DNA of 64,000 nt from Aquatica leii (taxonomy: Eukaryota > Arthropoda > Insecta > Coleoptera > Lampyridae), in contig CM069433.1 in assembly GCA_035610365.1 (NCBI GenBank), positions 82,637,236 to 82,701,235 of the forward strand, given 5' to 3'. A program made the position numbers and the translations under genes. Position 1 is the stretch's first letter. The number at the start of each line of letters is the position of its first letter. Below, in pieces: positions 36,101 to 48,500 of the stretch. The notes below the pieces were generated by a model. The model did no database searches. It had not been told where the DNA came from and saw only the letters and a list, made by a program, of their open reading frames with translations.

Positions 36101-36975
36101 ATAATCGAATGATCATTCGTTCGTTCGTTTATGAATGATGCGCATGCACAGTATTATGGATTGTTAACTTCGATCTGAATCCGAGTGAGAAACATTATTT
36201 AATAATAATACGAGGAGCGCTCAGTTGCTGCCATCCTATTGATCGAATTACAGCCCCTTTTACACAGCCGCTACGCCATTTTTAGGTTATTGTATGTAAT
36301 TTAAAATTTTGTATTGCTATATCTTATTAATTATTTAACAATTTTAGTCATAAATAATCGTTACATGGGTATGATTCTTATTCACCAAAAATAATTTATA
36401 GGTAGTAGAAACTCCCAATGTTTTGAATATTGCACCTCATTTCCAGCGATTACAGTCATCCTATATCATTTAACATTTTAGACGAGTTGTCATGTTCAAG
36501 TCGAGTCAACTCGAGTTGTTGAATTGGATTCTTCAAATTAGATTAATTCATTTACTCGTTTCTCGTGAAGTCGTTATTCTCACCTTTCCGTTAATTAATT
36601 GTTGCATGTCGTTATTTTGTATTTTTCAAAAATAATTATTCTAAATTAAAATTAACGGCTTCACTGTTTATACGCATCTACTGCTACTCCTTTATGAGTG
36701 AATAAGCGGTATATTGCTGTCGAACGTCGATTTTTACTTTTCTTTTACCGTTTGGAAATTGCTGTTGGACCTTAAGTATGTGCTGGAAAAAAAACGTATT
36801 CATGCGATTTGGCTGATTGGTTGACGTTGCAGGTATGAAGCTAATCAAAATGGTACGTCACTTTATCTCTTTAACTTTATGTGTTGTTGTATGAGTACAT
36901 TGACGTGATATGTGTCTAAGTTCTCCAAATCATTTAAAAGCAATCAAGGCCAAATTGGGCATAAGCTCTCTTTTA
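33136..36975. other. no gene seen; some GC-richer and palindromic stretches
   Basis: Mostly AT-rich. About 34440-34630 is more complex and might be regulatory. GCCATCTAGTGG occurs at about 35879. About 36050-36180 has clustered TCGAT/ATCGA words (TAATCGATTTATTT, AATCGAATTAATCGG) next to a GTTCGTTCGTT run, similar in flavour to subterminal hAT sequence. A block at about 36335-36400 resembles 37203-37262. No domain in any frame. Confidence 0.35.
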
Positions 36976-36979
36976 TTTT

Positions 36980-37180
36980 ATCTCTTGTTAGAAATAAATA
37001 CATTGTTCTTAGAATTTGTGTTTTCCCAATTATTTCCTTTCAGGGATCGACAGATTTAAACAAGAACTGTATTGGGTAATATTTACTTGTTTTCATGCCT
37101 TTTTAATTTAGTGTAGAATTAGCACACCGAGATTAGGGACCCGGTTGTCGATACAACTAAGTTAGTCGCTAGCTTTTAAG
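36980..37180 (+). repeat. dispersed repeat family, copy C
   Basis: AGAAATAAATACATTG, TTTCAGGGATCGACAGATTT, GCCTTTTTAATTTAG and ACAACTAAGTTAGTCG align in order with 44485-44700 (ACAACTATGTTAGTCG there). It abuts the 3' side of the minus-strand Penelope-like element. Confidence 0.6.
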
Positions 37181-37249
37181 TTATGAAAAAATTCTCGTAA
37201 CATAATAATTAACAATTTTGATCATAAATAAACGTTAATAGGTATCACA

Positions 37250-38660
37250 GATAAGTAATCCCGGAGGCTTCCACGGCCGGAGTCTATACTAGGATTAGAA
37301 CGTCTTCCAGGTTTGGACCGTGTTGATGATGCCAATGTTTCGACCACTTTCATAAGGAGCCTCATCACGGCGTGAAATAAATCGAAAACTTAAAGAAATA
37401 AACGATAATCTAACAAAGAACCACTATAGAATTAGGTAATTAACTTATGAACTAACCAGATTCTAAACTCCATAATGAGTTAAAAAGTTGTCTCCGTATA
37501 TATAGAAGAAGTATCGTAGCGGTTGGGTTACGTTCGAAAACGGTTGTTTCTTCGATAAACCAGTAGCAATCGAAAACCCAAAAGAGGATACTTCAAAACT
37601 GTTGTCACGATTGAAGTTATTGGAGTGTTTGATGATTTATATGCTTTCTCAGATTTTCTTATTAAATACAAATGGAAATTTTGTATTCGCCTATATCAAA
37701 ATCTATATTGTAGCATGTCGTAAAATAATGTTCCGCAACAGCAGACTTAGAAATATGTCTTTTCTTTATACCACGTTTATGTTCTAAAGTACGTGTGATG
37801 ACGGATTGGCCAGTTTCACGGATCTAGGCTAAACCACACAAACAAAAAATTTGGTATGCACCTTAAGATGAAAGTAAGAAATTTGTTCTTGGGAGAAGGG
37901 AGAATTTGAACGATTTTACCTGTCGAGTTAAATATGAGTTTAATACCATTCTTACAAAGAAGTTTCCCTATTTGATCTATGACCTTATAAATGTAAAGTA
38001 AAACTTTCAATTTCGGATTGGAATCGGATGTCTTTAAGCTATTGTAAAATGAGGTTCTAATAATATGATGGAGTTTCTAGTATAGATTCTCAGTTTGTCA
38101 AATAGAAAAAGCGCGAAGAACCAAAAAAGATAAAAAAGCCTTAAAGTCCGGGTTTACGTGACACAAAATTTCCATGGTAAATTTAATATCAGGGTGTTGG
38201 TTGTTTAGATGATCAAGAAACCTACACAATTCGAAACGATCATGGAACCAAACAATAAACGTGTCATCAACATACCTTAACCAGAGTTTAAGTTTTAATA
38301 TTAATGATTACAAAGCAACCGTTTCAAAGTATTTCCTAAAAATGTTAGCTACAAGAGGAGATAAAGGAACACCCATAACGGCACCCGAAACTTGTAAGTA
38401 AGAGTTTGGATAGTTGCGACGTAAGTCTAAAAGGTGCAGTTTAAGAAATCCGTATACACGAGGTAGTTTAGAATCCGACATGGTAAGTCGACGTTTCGTT
38501 TTAGGAAGTAAGTTAAAAGATGTGACGATGTATTTTCTCAACATAATCCGTTTGGTTTGGTTTCATTGGCTGGAAGAACGATGATGTCGCGGTTCCTAGA
38601 AAGACTTTTCAAAGCTAACTGTTCCAACCAGAACCAGCTTGATTCTGTTGTAAAGTTTAA
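37250..38660 (-). pseudogene. Penelope-like retroelement remnant (RT and GIY-YIG)
   Basis: The minus strand first shows ALKSLSRNRDIIVLPAN (about 38585-38635), then SKLPRVYGFLKLH, then after an internal loss SGAVMGVPLSPLVANIF with FETVAL. Next comes the RT core RYVDDTFIVWFHDRFEL followed by LDHLNNQHPDIKFTME (about 38180-38285). A spacer holds KNGIKLIFNSTGKIVQILPS. A GIY-YIG-type endonuclease remnant follows, TGQSVITRTLEHKRGIKK and HISKSAVAEHY (about 37690-37815). RT with YVDD followed by GIY-YIG is the Penelope signature. The 3' region (to about 37250) has the CGGAGGCTTCCACGG block seen in Penelope terminal repeats. Several frame changes and a deletion between the finger and palm parts of RT show it is inactive. 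Confidence 0.85.
37316..37374 (-). ncRNA. degenerate hammerhead-ribozyme-like motif of the Penelope element
   Basis: On the minus strand CCG-TGATGAG, GCTCCTTATGAAAGTGGTC, GAAAC, ATTG...CAAC and then CGG occur in the order of a type I hammerhead: stem I (CCG/CGG), the CUGAUGA-like core, stem II, GAAA, and a short stem III (TTG/CAA). The core C before UGAUGA and the GUC cleavage triplet are changed, so it is probably a decayed copy. Hammerheads are known from Penelope-like elements. Confidence 0.35.
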
Positions 38661-39379
38661 TTAAAAATTTGTTTGCAGTTCAGAATTTGTTTAGACATCA
38701 TTTTCACCTAGCACCGTCGCAGCTGGTTGAAAAAATATTTTTATTTTAGTTTATCATTGTTTGGAGTTACTTTTAGTTACCGTCACCATCAAAACTTCTG
38801 ATTTAGATAAACGCAAATTCATTTCATCCTCATCAAAATCGACCATTTTTAAAAAGGAAACTTCAAGCGTTTATGGATTACCACTTCAAGATTAAAAATA
38901 ATTTTTTTGTTAAATTTTATTGTTTAACGTCTAGTCTTTAGGATAATTCCAGAAAAAAAATAATTACATCAAATTACGTAAGAGAATTTGTGGCTATAAT
39001 ATTTGAACTTATTTTGTTTTTCTTTTTTTTTGCTTTTTTGACTACCTTTTTTACTTATTTTTTATGCCTTTTTCGGCGTTCTATTTTACCAAACCATCCT
39101 ATCTTTAGTTAGAACAATTGTTTTTACAGTAATTAGGTGTTGCTAAAGAAACTTAAACATTAAACGTAGCGTAAACTTAAACATAAAGCAATCGAGCTCA
39201 TAAGTAGTTTTTGACTTGACTGAAATCAAAATTGAATTATTATAATGCTTGTTGTGATTTAATTGAAAATACTTTTATAACTGTAGATGTTAGAAGAAAA
39301 CAGTACCCATACAAATCGATACAGAATAAAAACTACATTAGAAACAGTTTAAAGAAATCGTGGGTGCCAACTTGAAAAA
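38661..39379. other. no gene seen
   Basis: AT-rich with long T runs near 39020-39060. No domain recognised. Confidence 0.4.
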
Positions 39380-39676
39380 TTTGAAAATTAGCGCTCTCCT
39401 ACACAATAAGTACGGATAATTAAAAAAATATTTTAGACTATTTTAGTACTTCTGACTTTAATCTACGAATTTACAAAAACAAATTCCAAAATTTCAAAAA
39501 ATACCAGTTTTAAGACCGTTTCTTTCTGTTGCCGGATTTTTAAAGAAATTACTTTAAAATGGCAACGCCGCAATTATCAGTAATTAAACCTTCATCAAAC
39601 AGCATAAAAAAATTCATGGGTTGCTATTTAAAAAAGTGTAACTTTATGCTGCCCAGTGAAAACTAAACACCCTGTA
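39380..39676 (-). repeat. ACAGGGTG-ended repeat, another copy
   Basis: On the minus strand it starts TACAGGGTGTTTAG at 39676 and continues through a run of moderately complex sequence (TGCTGTTTGATGAAGG, GGCGTTGCCATTTTAAAG). The left limit is approximate. It shares the terminal motif with other repeats in the window but not obviously the interior. Confidence 0.35.
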
Positions 39677-42600
39677 TAAACGAAAATATTTTTAAAATAT
39701 GTAGCTTTTCAAAGTACAGTACTAAATATTTTATGCTGACATTTATACAAAGACACTAGAAACAAAAGCCGGAGCAATGACGAAGCCTGTATACGATACA
39801 AATCGTAGGTAACACTTTCGCTTAAAAGCAATAGGTACGTTACAAAAAAAATATTGTTTTTGTTTTTTAGTCTGACTTCCATTTCTCTGGGAAATATAAG
39901 CCAATGTCTATAAACTAGAGAGATCTTTGCAGAAATGGTATTTCATGCGATTCATATTAACTAGCAATAGTTGTGACATCTACAGACGCAAAACGTATTA
40001 GAAGAAAATGTTAACTACTTCGTAATCAACATCCGTACGACATCCAGAAGAATACGTAATCTGCTATTGTCAGTATTGAAATAACCAATGTTATTCCAAA
40101 AGTCTACACATAAAATAAAATATTATGCCAAAAAGAAAAGATCGTTAACCTCAATGTTCAGGTATGTTGCTTAAGTCCCTAATTTGCTTTTCTGGCAATA
40201 ACAGTCGGTCTAAACCATCAATATTACTATCTAATAGTGATCTCAATGGGCATAATTTTTTATCCCACTACAGTTTAGATAAAAGTTATAGTAACAAAAG
40301 TAGATTTTTTTAGTATTACCATAATGGTATAAATTCTTTATGACATTAAGTACCTTCGTTATCAATAAAAAATAGTACACTTTTAAATTAAAGCAAAATA
40401 ATTTCGTCAATTTTAAATAACTAAAAAACGAAATATATATATTTCCAAACAAAGAAGTAAATATTTACATAATGTGTAAAGACTCGATCTTAAGCAAATT
40501 TTTAAAGATATTTTCTATTTTAGTATTTTTATAACAAACTCAGGAAAAGAACGTCAATTAAATTATAATTGGACAAGATAAACGATAACAGCAATTTTCG
40601 TAAAAATGTGAAGAAAAACTACCTATAAAAGACATTAGAGCAAAAATAAATGACAACCTCAAAGGAAACATATGATATTTGAGTCTTGGCGGTAATATGA
40701 GATAGACTTATAAATTCGGTTTTAAATTAGATTTATAACGTCTAAAAAAATGTTACATGTAATTATATAAAAACAGAAAATTTTAAATACACAAATTAAG
40801 AACATTCATTTAAAGATGACGGAACTCCTGAATGTTAATAGGTAGTATAAATAATTAAATACGTTATTGGATTATTATCAAATGCCACCACATTAATACA
40901 GAAGTAATCCCGTTTTACTTGCATATTTATGATTTTGTTTTTTGTTATTATTACTCTCTTGTTTTTTTCGCCGCCTATTTGATTATTATTGTTATTATCA
41001 ACGAGGATTATTATCTAAAAATGTTTTTTTAAACATTTTTTGGTATAACACTCAGAAATCTCGACTTAAAGAGAAACTCGTGACGCTACGCTTTTAGAAT
41101 TTAATTTGGAATTAATTTAATCGAGCAGTGAAAAGCACATAATTTGGAGATGTTCGTGCAAGAAGGACTTATTAAATTAAAAGGAATCATAATAAAGTTG
41201 CTATGATACCCGGACAATACCCGTTTTAATTATGGATATTTGAATTGCGAATGTACTCAGATTTTCACAAGAGGCAACTAGTTTTGCTAATTAAAATGTT
41301 TGTGCTCGTTGCTTCTCTGGAACATGAAAACGTTTATGTTTAATTATTGATTGTTAATTAGTTAAAATTAATTGTTAATAAACTAATATAAACGCTTATA
41401 AAAGAAGACAAAAGTAACTATTTCAATTCTGCTCTATCTTTGAAAAGCACGCTTTCAAAGAACAATACCGCAATGAAAACTTTCACAATTTGTCTGTAAA
41501 ACTTTGAGGAAGAAAAATAAAAAGTTCGTACACTACTTCTTGAATTTTCGATTTTTAGTGAGTTTTTTCGCGGTTTACTTTACTCTTGATTTAAACGGGC
41601 ATTCTTTACAAGGAGTAAAGCATAAATTTCAACAATTTAGACAATAGGCGATAAAATTTTGTTTCATAGAAGTTGAATAGTTTTATCGTAATGCTCAGTA
41701 ATTTTGTACAATAATAAATGATTTTAGATCTGTAAATAGTTTTCAAATCGGAACAATAGATATGTATGAAAACATTTAGAGATTTTGATGTCCTGTCAAT
41801 TCCGGATGTTTGCAGTTGAAAATATTCATACATGAAAAAGTCTTTATAATCGAATATAATAGAATTTCCATATTTCATTTTAATTAGTTTCGATTCGTGA
41901 GTTTAGAGTTGTATATTTAATCTGTTGAAGTCCTACTCGACAATAATGGATATATCACAAAGTTATAATATATTTCTGTTGCATTAAAAAATGTCGATAA
42001 GAGAATGAAAAATGTTGGCAAATATTTTATTCGCTTTCACGTATGTCTATGCATATATATCTAAAAATTCTATTTAAATAATTGTGCAGGATTCCCAAAC
42101 TTTAATGTTTTAATTTTTAGATACAGTAGATACTTATGATAAGCTGAAGCTCTCCAGTTTGTATACCTATTCATGCTAAAATATATTCAGGTCGGGCGTG
42201 TACAAAGGTATTGTGAAATACGGGTTTTACGCTTGCAGAATTTACAACCAACGTATTGTTAAAAATTTGAGATATCGTTCTTTCTTTCGCGATCGCGTAA
42301 CAAAAACGTTTTTAAAATGCGGTTTAAAATTATAGGACTTGAAATTTAAGGCATTTAATGTATTAGACGATTATTAGCAGTACTGTAAGTTCAACCATCG
42401 CATTAAAAGCTCAGGAAACATAACTGGTATATTAAAATTACCAAAGAGCAATAGTTCTAATAAGTAAGATGGGTGAGTAATTTTAAAAAACTGAATCTGC
42501 CTCTACAGTATTCAGAAATATTACAGAAACCCCATAAGACAAGATAATGAAAATTAAAAATGCATTTTATTTGCAAATTTGGTTCATTTATCGTTTTCGT

Positions 42601-43812
42601 GTAATTAAAATTTATTTTTTTAATACGTGAGAAACAATTATTAAACAATTTAGATTAAAACAATTATCAAGGAATGCAGAGTATAGAAAATTGAATTTTA
42701 TTACAAATCTCATTTATATTAAATAAACACAAAACAATAAAGAAAACCACAATGGGATAATTAGTTGCTACTACAACATAATACCAATCTATCGTCGCAA
42801 TGTTAAAAACTTAATTTATTTGAACTATTTACATGATTATAAATGTTACTAAATTTACTAAAACTAAAACAATATAATACACTAAGAAGCTTACAACTAA
42901 TTAATCAAACAATTCACTAAATAAATTTATCTCACTGTAACTGTAGATCTAACCGTTCGTGAAATAACTGCAATCACATTTATGTATTTCTATGACACGC
43001 GCATTAAAACAGCTTATATGTATTTATTTATTTGCTTATATCAGTTGACATGCAAAACAAAATACGACTAAAAATAATTAATAATTTGGAAAATACAAAA
43101 AAAATAAAAAACTGAAATTGAATATACTCTTTCTACGTGTATGGCAAAAAGTAAGCAAAAGTATAACAAAAAAAGTTTGAATGATTTTAGAGAAATACAT
43201 ATCAAACAAGCACGTATACAAAGTAACTAGTTCTTGACAATTTCAGTGCTGTAAGAATGTAGAAAAAACAAAGAAATACCACACCTCTTATTATCATATA
43301 TACGTATGTATATATTTGCAACGTACATAAAACTTACCAGTAACTTTTATATCTATAAATTTACATAAACTAATGATATGCAAAGAATTCAAGACATTTC
43401 AGATGGACGAGAGGTCCAACACCTAAAATTAAACGACGCTGCAAAACACTTGTAGAAGATTCAGACAGAAAAACAATGTTTCGAAAATCAGTTCTCTAAC
43501 ACAAATGAAGAATAGAATTGAACGTAATGACCATATAATTTAACATAGCTTTAAGAAATCGGGTACCCCTTCCAAAATAAGTTCTAGAATCATCCAACTA
43601 CACAACTAATCCATAAACGGGTGCTTTAGAATCAAAATAAATCCACCGCCACAAAAAACAAAACAAAATAAACAAATCCCTATCAATTTATAAAGGAACA
43701 AAAACTAAAAAGCCATACCACAACTAACTGAGCATACACCTGAACGCAGTCACATACGTTAATAACAAATAACATAGCCTTGAATGGTTCCTTAAGAAAC
43801 TTCAAATAAGTT
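39677..43812. other. no gene seen
   Basis: AT-rich throughout. Several 60-90-residue open frames (40243-40452, 41606-41878, 42457-42648) are Phe/Tyr/Ile/Lys-rich translations of AT-rich DNA with no domain. Confidence 0.45.
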
Positions 43813-44131
43813 ATGAATAATGGCCGTGGTATAGTAAAAATGGCCTCGTCACGGCCACTTTTCGTGGTTGACTGTCAAATTCTAAAAGCGCGAATTCATT
43901 TCTCTTCTGGTAACGTTTTGTGCAACACAGACCTCCGTTTAGCGGTGTCTAGCCCCAACAATGCTTTCATCATTAAGTTATTTGACGCGATTCCACGTGA
44001 AAATGCAATTGAATATTGTGGCTATTTGAATGAAAAGCTATTTAGGGTATGTGGTTATAAGTTTTTGTATTGAGGGTTTAAATTGATTCTTTTATAATTG
44101 TCTTTAGCAGATTTTTTATCGGTGGAGATAA
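43813..44131 (+). CDS. candidate small two-exon gene, function unknown
   Basis: The frame opens at ATG 43813, with a second in-frame ATG in a better context at 43840 (AAAAATGGCC). It reads MASSRPLFVVDCQ, ARIHFSSGNVLCNTDLRLAV, SSPNNAFIIKLFDAIPR and NAIEYCGYLNEKLFR. Exon 1 ends at 44046 on a codon boundary with donor AGG|GTATGTGG. A 61-bp intron, a typical insect length, ends in TTGTCTTTAG at 44107. Exon 2 then adds QIFYRWR and TAA at 44131, giving about 85 or 94 residues. No signal peptide or membrane segment. Composition is clearly less AT-rich than the flanks. I do not recognise the family. It could be a host micro-gene, the first exons of a longer gene with a different acceptor, or an ORF of the repeat that starts at about 44485. 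Confidence 0.4.
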
Positions 44132-44484
44132 CAAACAAATGGCATATTTGATAAAATTTCCATGACGTCACGTTGCTGTAATTTAACTGTTCATACCGTT
44201 CGATTTCTTTTGGAAAAAACTTTTACCATCAATTACTACATTAAGTTGAGGAGAAACGCTGCGCATTCGCTATCTTCAATGATTGTATTTTATGATTTTG
44301 AGTTCACGAATATAAAATCATTCCTTCTTTGAATGTAAAAGTTAGACCGACTAGGTCATTTTACTGTACGACGTGTTGTCCAGTATAGGGCGTAACTTAT
44401 ATTTTATCCGACCCATGTATTAGCGTTTGGAAAATTTATATAATTAAACTTATGTACCTTCTTCGTCCCCTTTGGAACTACTGT

Positions 44485-44700
44485 CTGTGATAAAATAAAT
44501 ATATATTCTGTGGTATCACTTATGTCGTGTTATTTGTTTTTTTTTCAGCTGCGGGTAGATTTAAACGATGTCTCCGTAATTTAGTCTATCATCGTTTTGG
44601 CGCCTTTTTAGATTTGATCTATAATCTAGCATCTCGAAGCCTGCGACTCACTCTCCGGGAACAACTATGTTAGTCGTCGCTTTCTTTTTTGATACACGAA
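44485..44700 (+). repeat. dispersed repeat family, copy B
   Basis: Best preserved copy: AAAATAAATATATATTC, a TTTTTTTTTCAG acceptor-like run, TAGATTTAAACGATGTCT, TATCATCGTTTTGG, CCTTTTTAGATTTGATC and ACAACTATGTTAGTCGTCGC, shared in order with copies A and C. Confidence 0.6.
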
Positions 44701-44925
44701 AACCAGCGTAACAACATAACTACAAAAACGATTCATGGTAGCAAACAGACAATGTATGTTCGATATATTTAGGTGCACAACTATACACCGTAACATTAAA
44801 TTTAGATTAATACTTTATTCAATATATAGTACGTTATGGTATGTATATTAAAACAACAATTAACAAATAAACATAAAAAAGTAAACGCAGAAATTGAAAG
44901 CAGTGAGCTCTGATATATGTACGTA

Positions 44926-45570
44926 CAGTCGACTCTTGCTAATTCAAACCATCAATCATTCAAACTTCTTAATAATCGATAGTAAAAAAAACACATTATA
45001 TATCAAAATAAATTAACGTATCTCAGTAATTCGATTTCGACGATTTTGAAGAACAAAGAAAACGAACCAGTAAAGATAAATTTTCACAAGTCGAAGAGTG
45101 CTTAGTAATGTAGATTAAGCAATATAGAAGACGACAACGACAGCATGTACTTAAGTGCCACCTTTTATTAAAAAAAAGCCAAAAACATTCGTTTGAACAG
45201 TTTTGGTTTATAGATTTTTTTGGCAAGTGAAAAGTGTCTGACTAAGTTTAAGAAGAAAAACGTCACTGGTTTAAAAAAAGTGTGAAGAAAGTGCGAGCGT
45301 TGGGTATGCTCAGAGTGGCACAGCACAATAAGAACTTTAATAGAAAATTAAGATCCACATACATATTTAACACAGGCAAAACCAGTATCAAAGTGTCAAA
45401 AAATGTTCACATACAAAGACAGTAAATGCCATGTTGGGAAACACACTAAAGACAAGTTAACGGTTTTGCTTGTCAACATAGATAAACCCGAAAGTTAAAA
45501 CTACTTGTTACAGAAAAAGCTATAAGGCCAAGATGTTTTAAAGACATAAAATCGTCCTCTACTACTTATA
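44926..45570 (+). pseudogene. pogo/Tigger DNA-transposon remnant
   Basis: The left end CAGTCGACTCTTGCTAATTC, preceded by TA, is the Tigger/pogo type of terminal repeat. The plus strand then gives a CENPB-type helix-turn-helix region: FEEQRKRTSKDKFSQVEECL, IKQYRRRQRQHVLKC and LLLKKSQKHSFEQFWF. A block from the DDE core follows after an internal deletion: KDKLTVLLVNI and KLKLLVTEKAIRPRCFKDIK, which fits the family pattern 'K.R.T.LL.CNA.G..KLK.L.IGKS..PRCFKN'. Several frame changes and stops are present; the catalytic aspartates fall in lost or unreadable parts. No right terminal repeat was found. Confidence 0.75.
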
Positions 45571-48500
45571 TAAGTTCTTAATCAATTGTTTACATGTTTA
45601 CTGAGATAACCTCGATAATTTAAACATGAACTAGTATTTTCGTGTAAGGTAAATGTGGCGGTTTTTGCATTAATTATTTATCGTATTTTAGTTTTTAGTA
45701 AAACACTTAAAACAGAAATTCGGATTATTACGATGACTACCTATTTTGGAGAAAATTCCTCTTTATATGTATTTCAAACTTCAATTAATAACAGTTCGAA
45801 AGTATTGAAATTCAAAGTTTAAAACAAGTTAAAAAAAAATATGACAAATCTTGGAATTAATGAAATCATACACTGACCTTTCATCGTAAAACAGCTTGGG
45901 ACGAAACACAAAAGTTGTGATCAGCAAAGTAGCATTCAGAGCCGGAAAGAAAAATTATTTAATTTCGTAAGTTGCTCGGATAGTTTAGACAACCACAATG
46001 AGTTCATACTTCCGTTATTGAGTACAACAAACTGTTACTTCTGGAAACTACTCGGGAAACCATTTTTGAAACACATTCAATGCTATATTGCAAATCTGTA
46101 GACGCAGATAAGCTTTAAATTTTAAATAATTGTTGTTTTAGTTTTACAAAAAGCTTGGGGCTATCTCTCTTACGTTTTTTTAAAAATTCGTCAGCTTCAA
46201 AATTTGAAAATAAAGTGACATTTGTAACTGATAAACCAGTTCGACGTTTTTCTAGTCTCAGAAAGCAAACTTCTACATTCTACGGTAATTTTGAATTATT
46301 TTCTGGCGTCGTTTGTTTGGGAAATTGTGTTGAGCATTGAGACCTATAATACTTACTGGGTGTAACAACATGAAAATTTTCTGTAGGTTCTGAGTCCATG
46401 TTATTACTATTATTATTATAATAATCTGGGAAAACGTTTACTGTAACTGAGTATACCTCATTTATAAAATCATTTATGTAAACATATTTTTTAAGAATTT
46501 CCGGAAACAAAGATATTAGTGAAAGATTACGTAAAACAAAATATTCTGTCACGTATCTATTTGTGTTGTCGTTTAATTTTTTTTTCTAAATGAAATCGTA
46601 TTTGACATTTTCGTTTTTACTTTATATACGTGTGTGATACGTGTAGTGAAATACGTGTAAAATAAAAGTTTGTAATGCAATACACAGATTTAACTTCTGT
46701 GTGAATATAAAACTCTAACCGAATACGAATGCTCAGTAAAAGCCTTGTTATTATTCCTATATTTCCGACATATTTTTCTTATTTATTTAGTAATCGCACC
46801 GCGAGGTATCAAGTTTTACAAACCTTCGATAACAATTCATTTATTCAGGGAGCAAACGAAGCTGCAGTTGTGATGTGATGACAATTAAATACGTAAATTT
46901 TTAAGCTTCAAATAGGGTTACATTTTATCAAAACTACTGCTTTAGTTGACGCTAATGTGCTATAAGTTCCTAAAAAAATTTCTTTGTAATAGATGTCGAC
47001 CGTTTTACATTGAAAAAGATATTTGAGGAACTTTACCAAATAATATTTTTAACAACAGATGTTTTTATTTTATAAAATTATTAACTTTTAACTACAGACA
47101 AAACCGCGTTTGTTAATTTGGCATTTGGATTCAAGAGCAGTAAACAATTTTTAGGTTTTAGCATCACAGAAGAAGCGAAAGGCCAAATATTTTATTTATT
47201 TAGTTGATCGTGCCTTGTCGATTTTTAGTATTATGAAAACATAGGAGTAGATAAGTACGATTAGTTTTCCCATAATCTACAGCTGGTTTCAAATTTGTTA
47301 AACTTTCTCTTTTACTTGCACCTAACCAGCAGCCTCTGTGCTGTTGTGAAAGTTCGTCTTTATGCACAAATTTGTGTGTCGAAACAGGAATTGAATAAAA
47401 TGATACTTGATCTTCATTTAACTACAACATCCCACAACAGTACAAGTACAAAATTTATATGCAAAAAATACAAAAAAACAACAAATTCAGCGAAGCACAT
47501 ACCAAATAAACTACACCTAAACCTTGTTTTGTGTTATTTCCAGTTTTTCCTTTCCAAATATAAGCAAACTATTCAGACATATAAAAAAATAAATGCTTAA
47601 CAATGAAAAACATTTATAAACACGGTTTGTTTGCCCCACGACGCCATATTGAAAATATTTTGACATATCGTTAGATTACCTAATTAACGATATACTACAT
47701 GTTTCCTAGTGACATCTGCTGTTTGCATAAAATTAGCGTATATGTAATTGTGGATGCATCCAAAATTGGGACTAAAAAATTTACATTGGATTGGCTTACT
47801 ATAATTAGCTTTGGTAATTGCCGAGACGATTGTAAAGCTTTATCTTTCTATAATTGACGAGGGATTACTTGAAATTTTGTATACCATCAAACATAAATAA
47901 AACATACTACAAAAAGACAGTTAAGATAACAAAATAACAAAAAACCGTTAATGCTATTAGAAAATATTAAAACGTGATTGAAAATTGCCAAAAAGCAATG
48001 TTAAAAAAAGAAAAATTACAAACTAATGATTATTAGTAGAGAGAGTTTTTTGATTCAGCATACATTATTTAGAATTTATTACAATCACAAATATACGATT
48101 AACTATTATAATAGTTTATTCATGTCTCGGGAAATCATAGCTCAGCGATTGAATCATTCTTGAGAATAAATATGTATACGATGTGATATTTAAACTTGTG
48201 ATTTTATTCTTATGTTAATGTTACATGCTGATATTGAATTACATAAAGAATGCCGAATGTTGTTTTCAAATTGCGTTAACATTTATTCCATTTTTAACTA
48301 AACGAGTGTGATACGGTAAATCAAAAAAACTGTTAACCATACAAAATAAATAATATATCGAATTGATATGTTAATGTTTACACATTTTTAGTGTTAACAT
48401 TTATGTGTCATGCCCAAACATATTAGATTATTACAAGTTTTGGTAATCAAAAAAAGAACGCTTATAAATGGTTAAATTTAAGCAAGAAATTATAAAATAC

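Noticed and set aside
46280-46552. 90-residue minus-strand frame with polar content
   Set aside because: Less AT-biased than most, but no domain, no clear acceptor and a stop before any donor; downstream pieces in other frames could not be linked.
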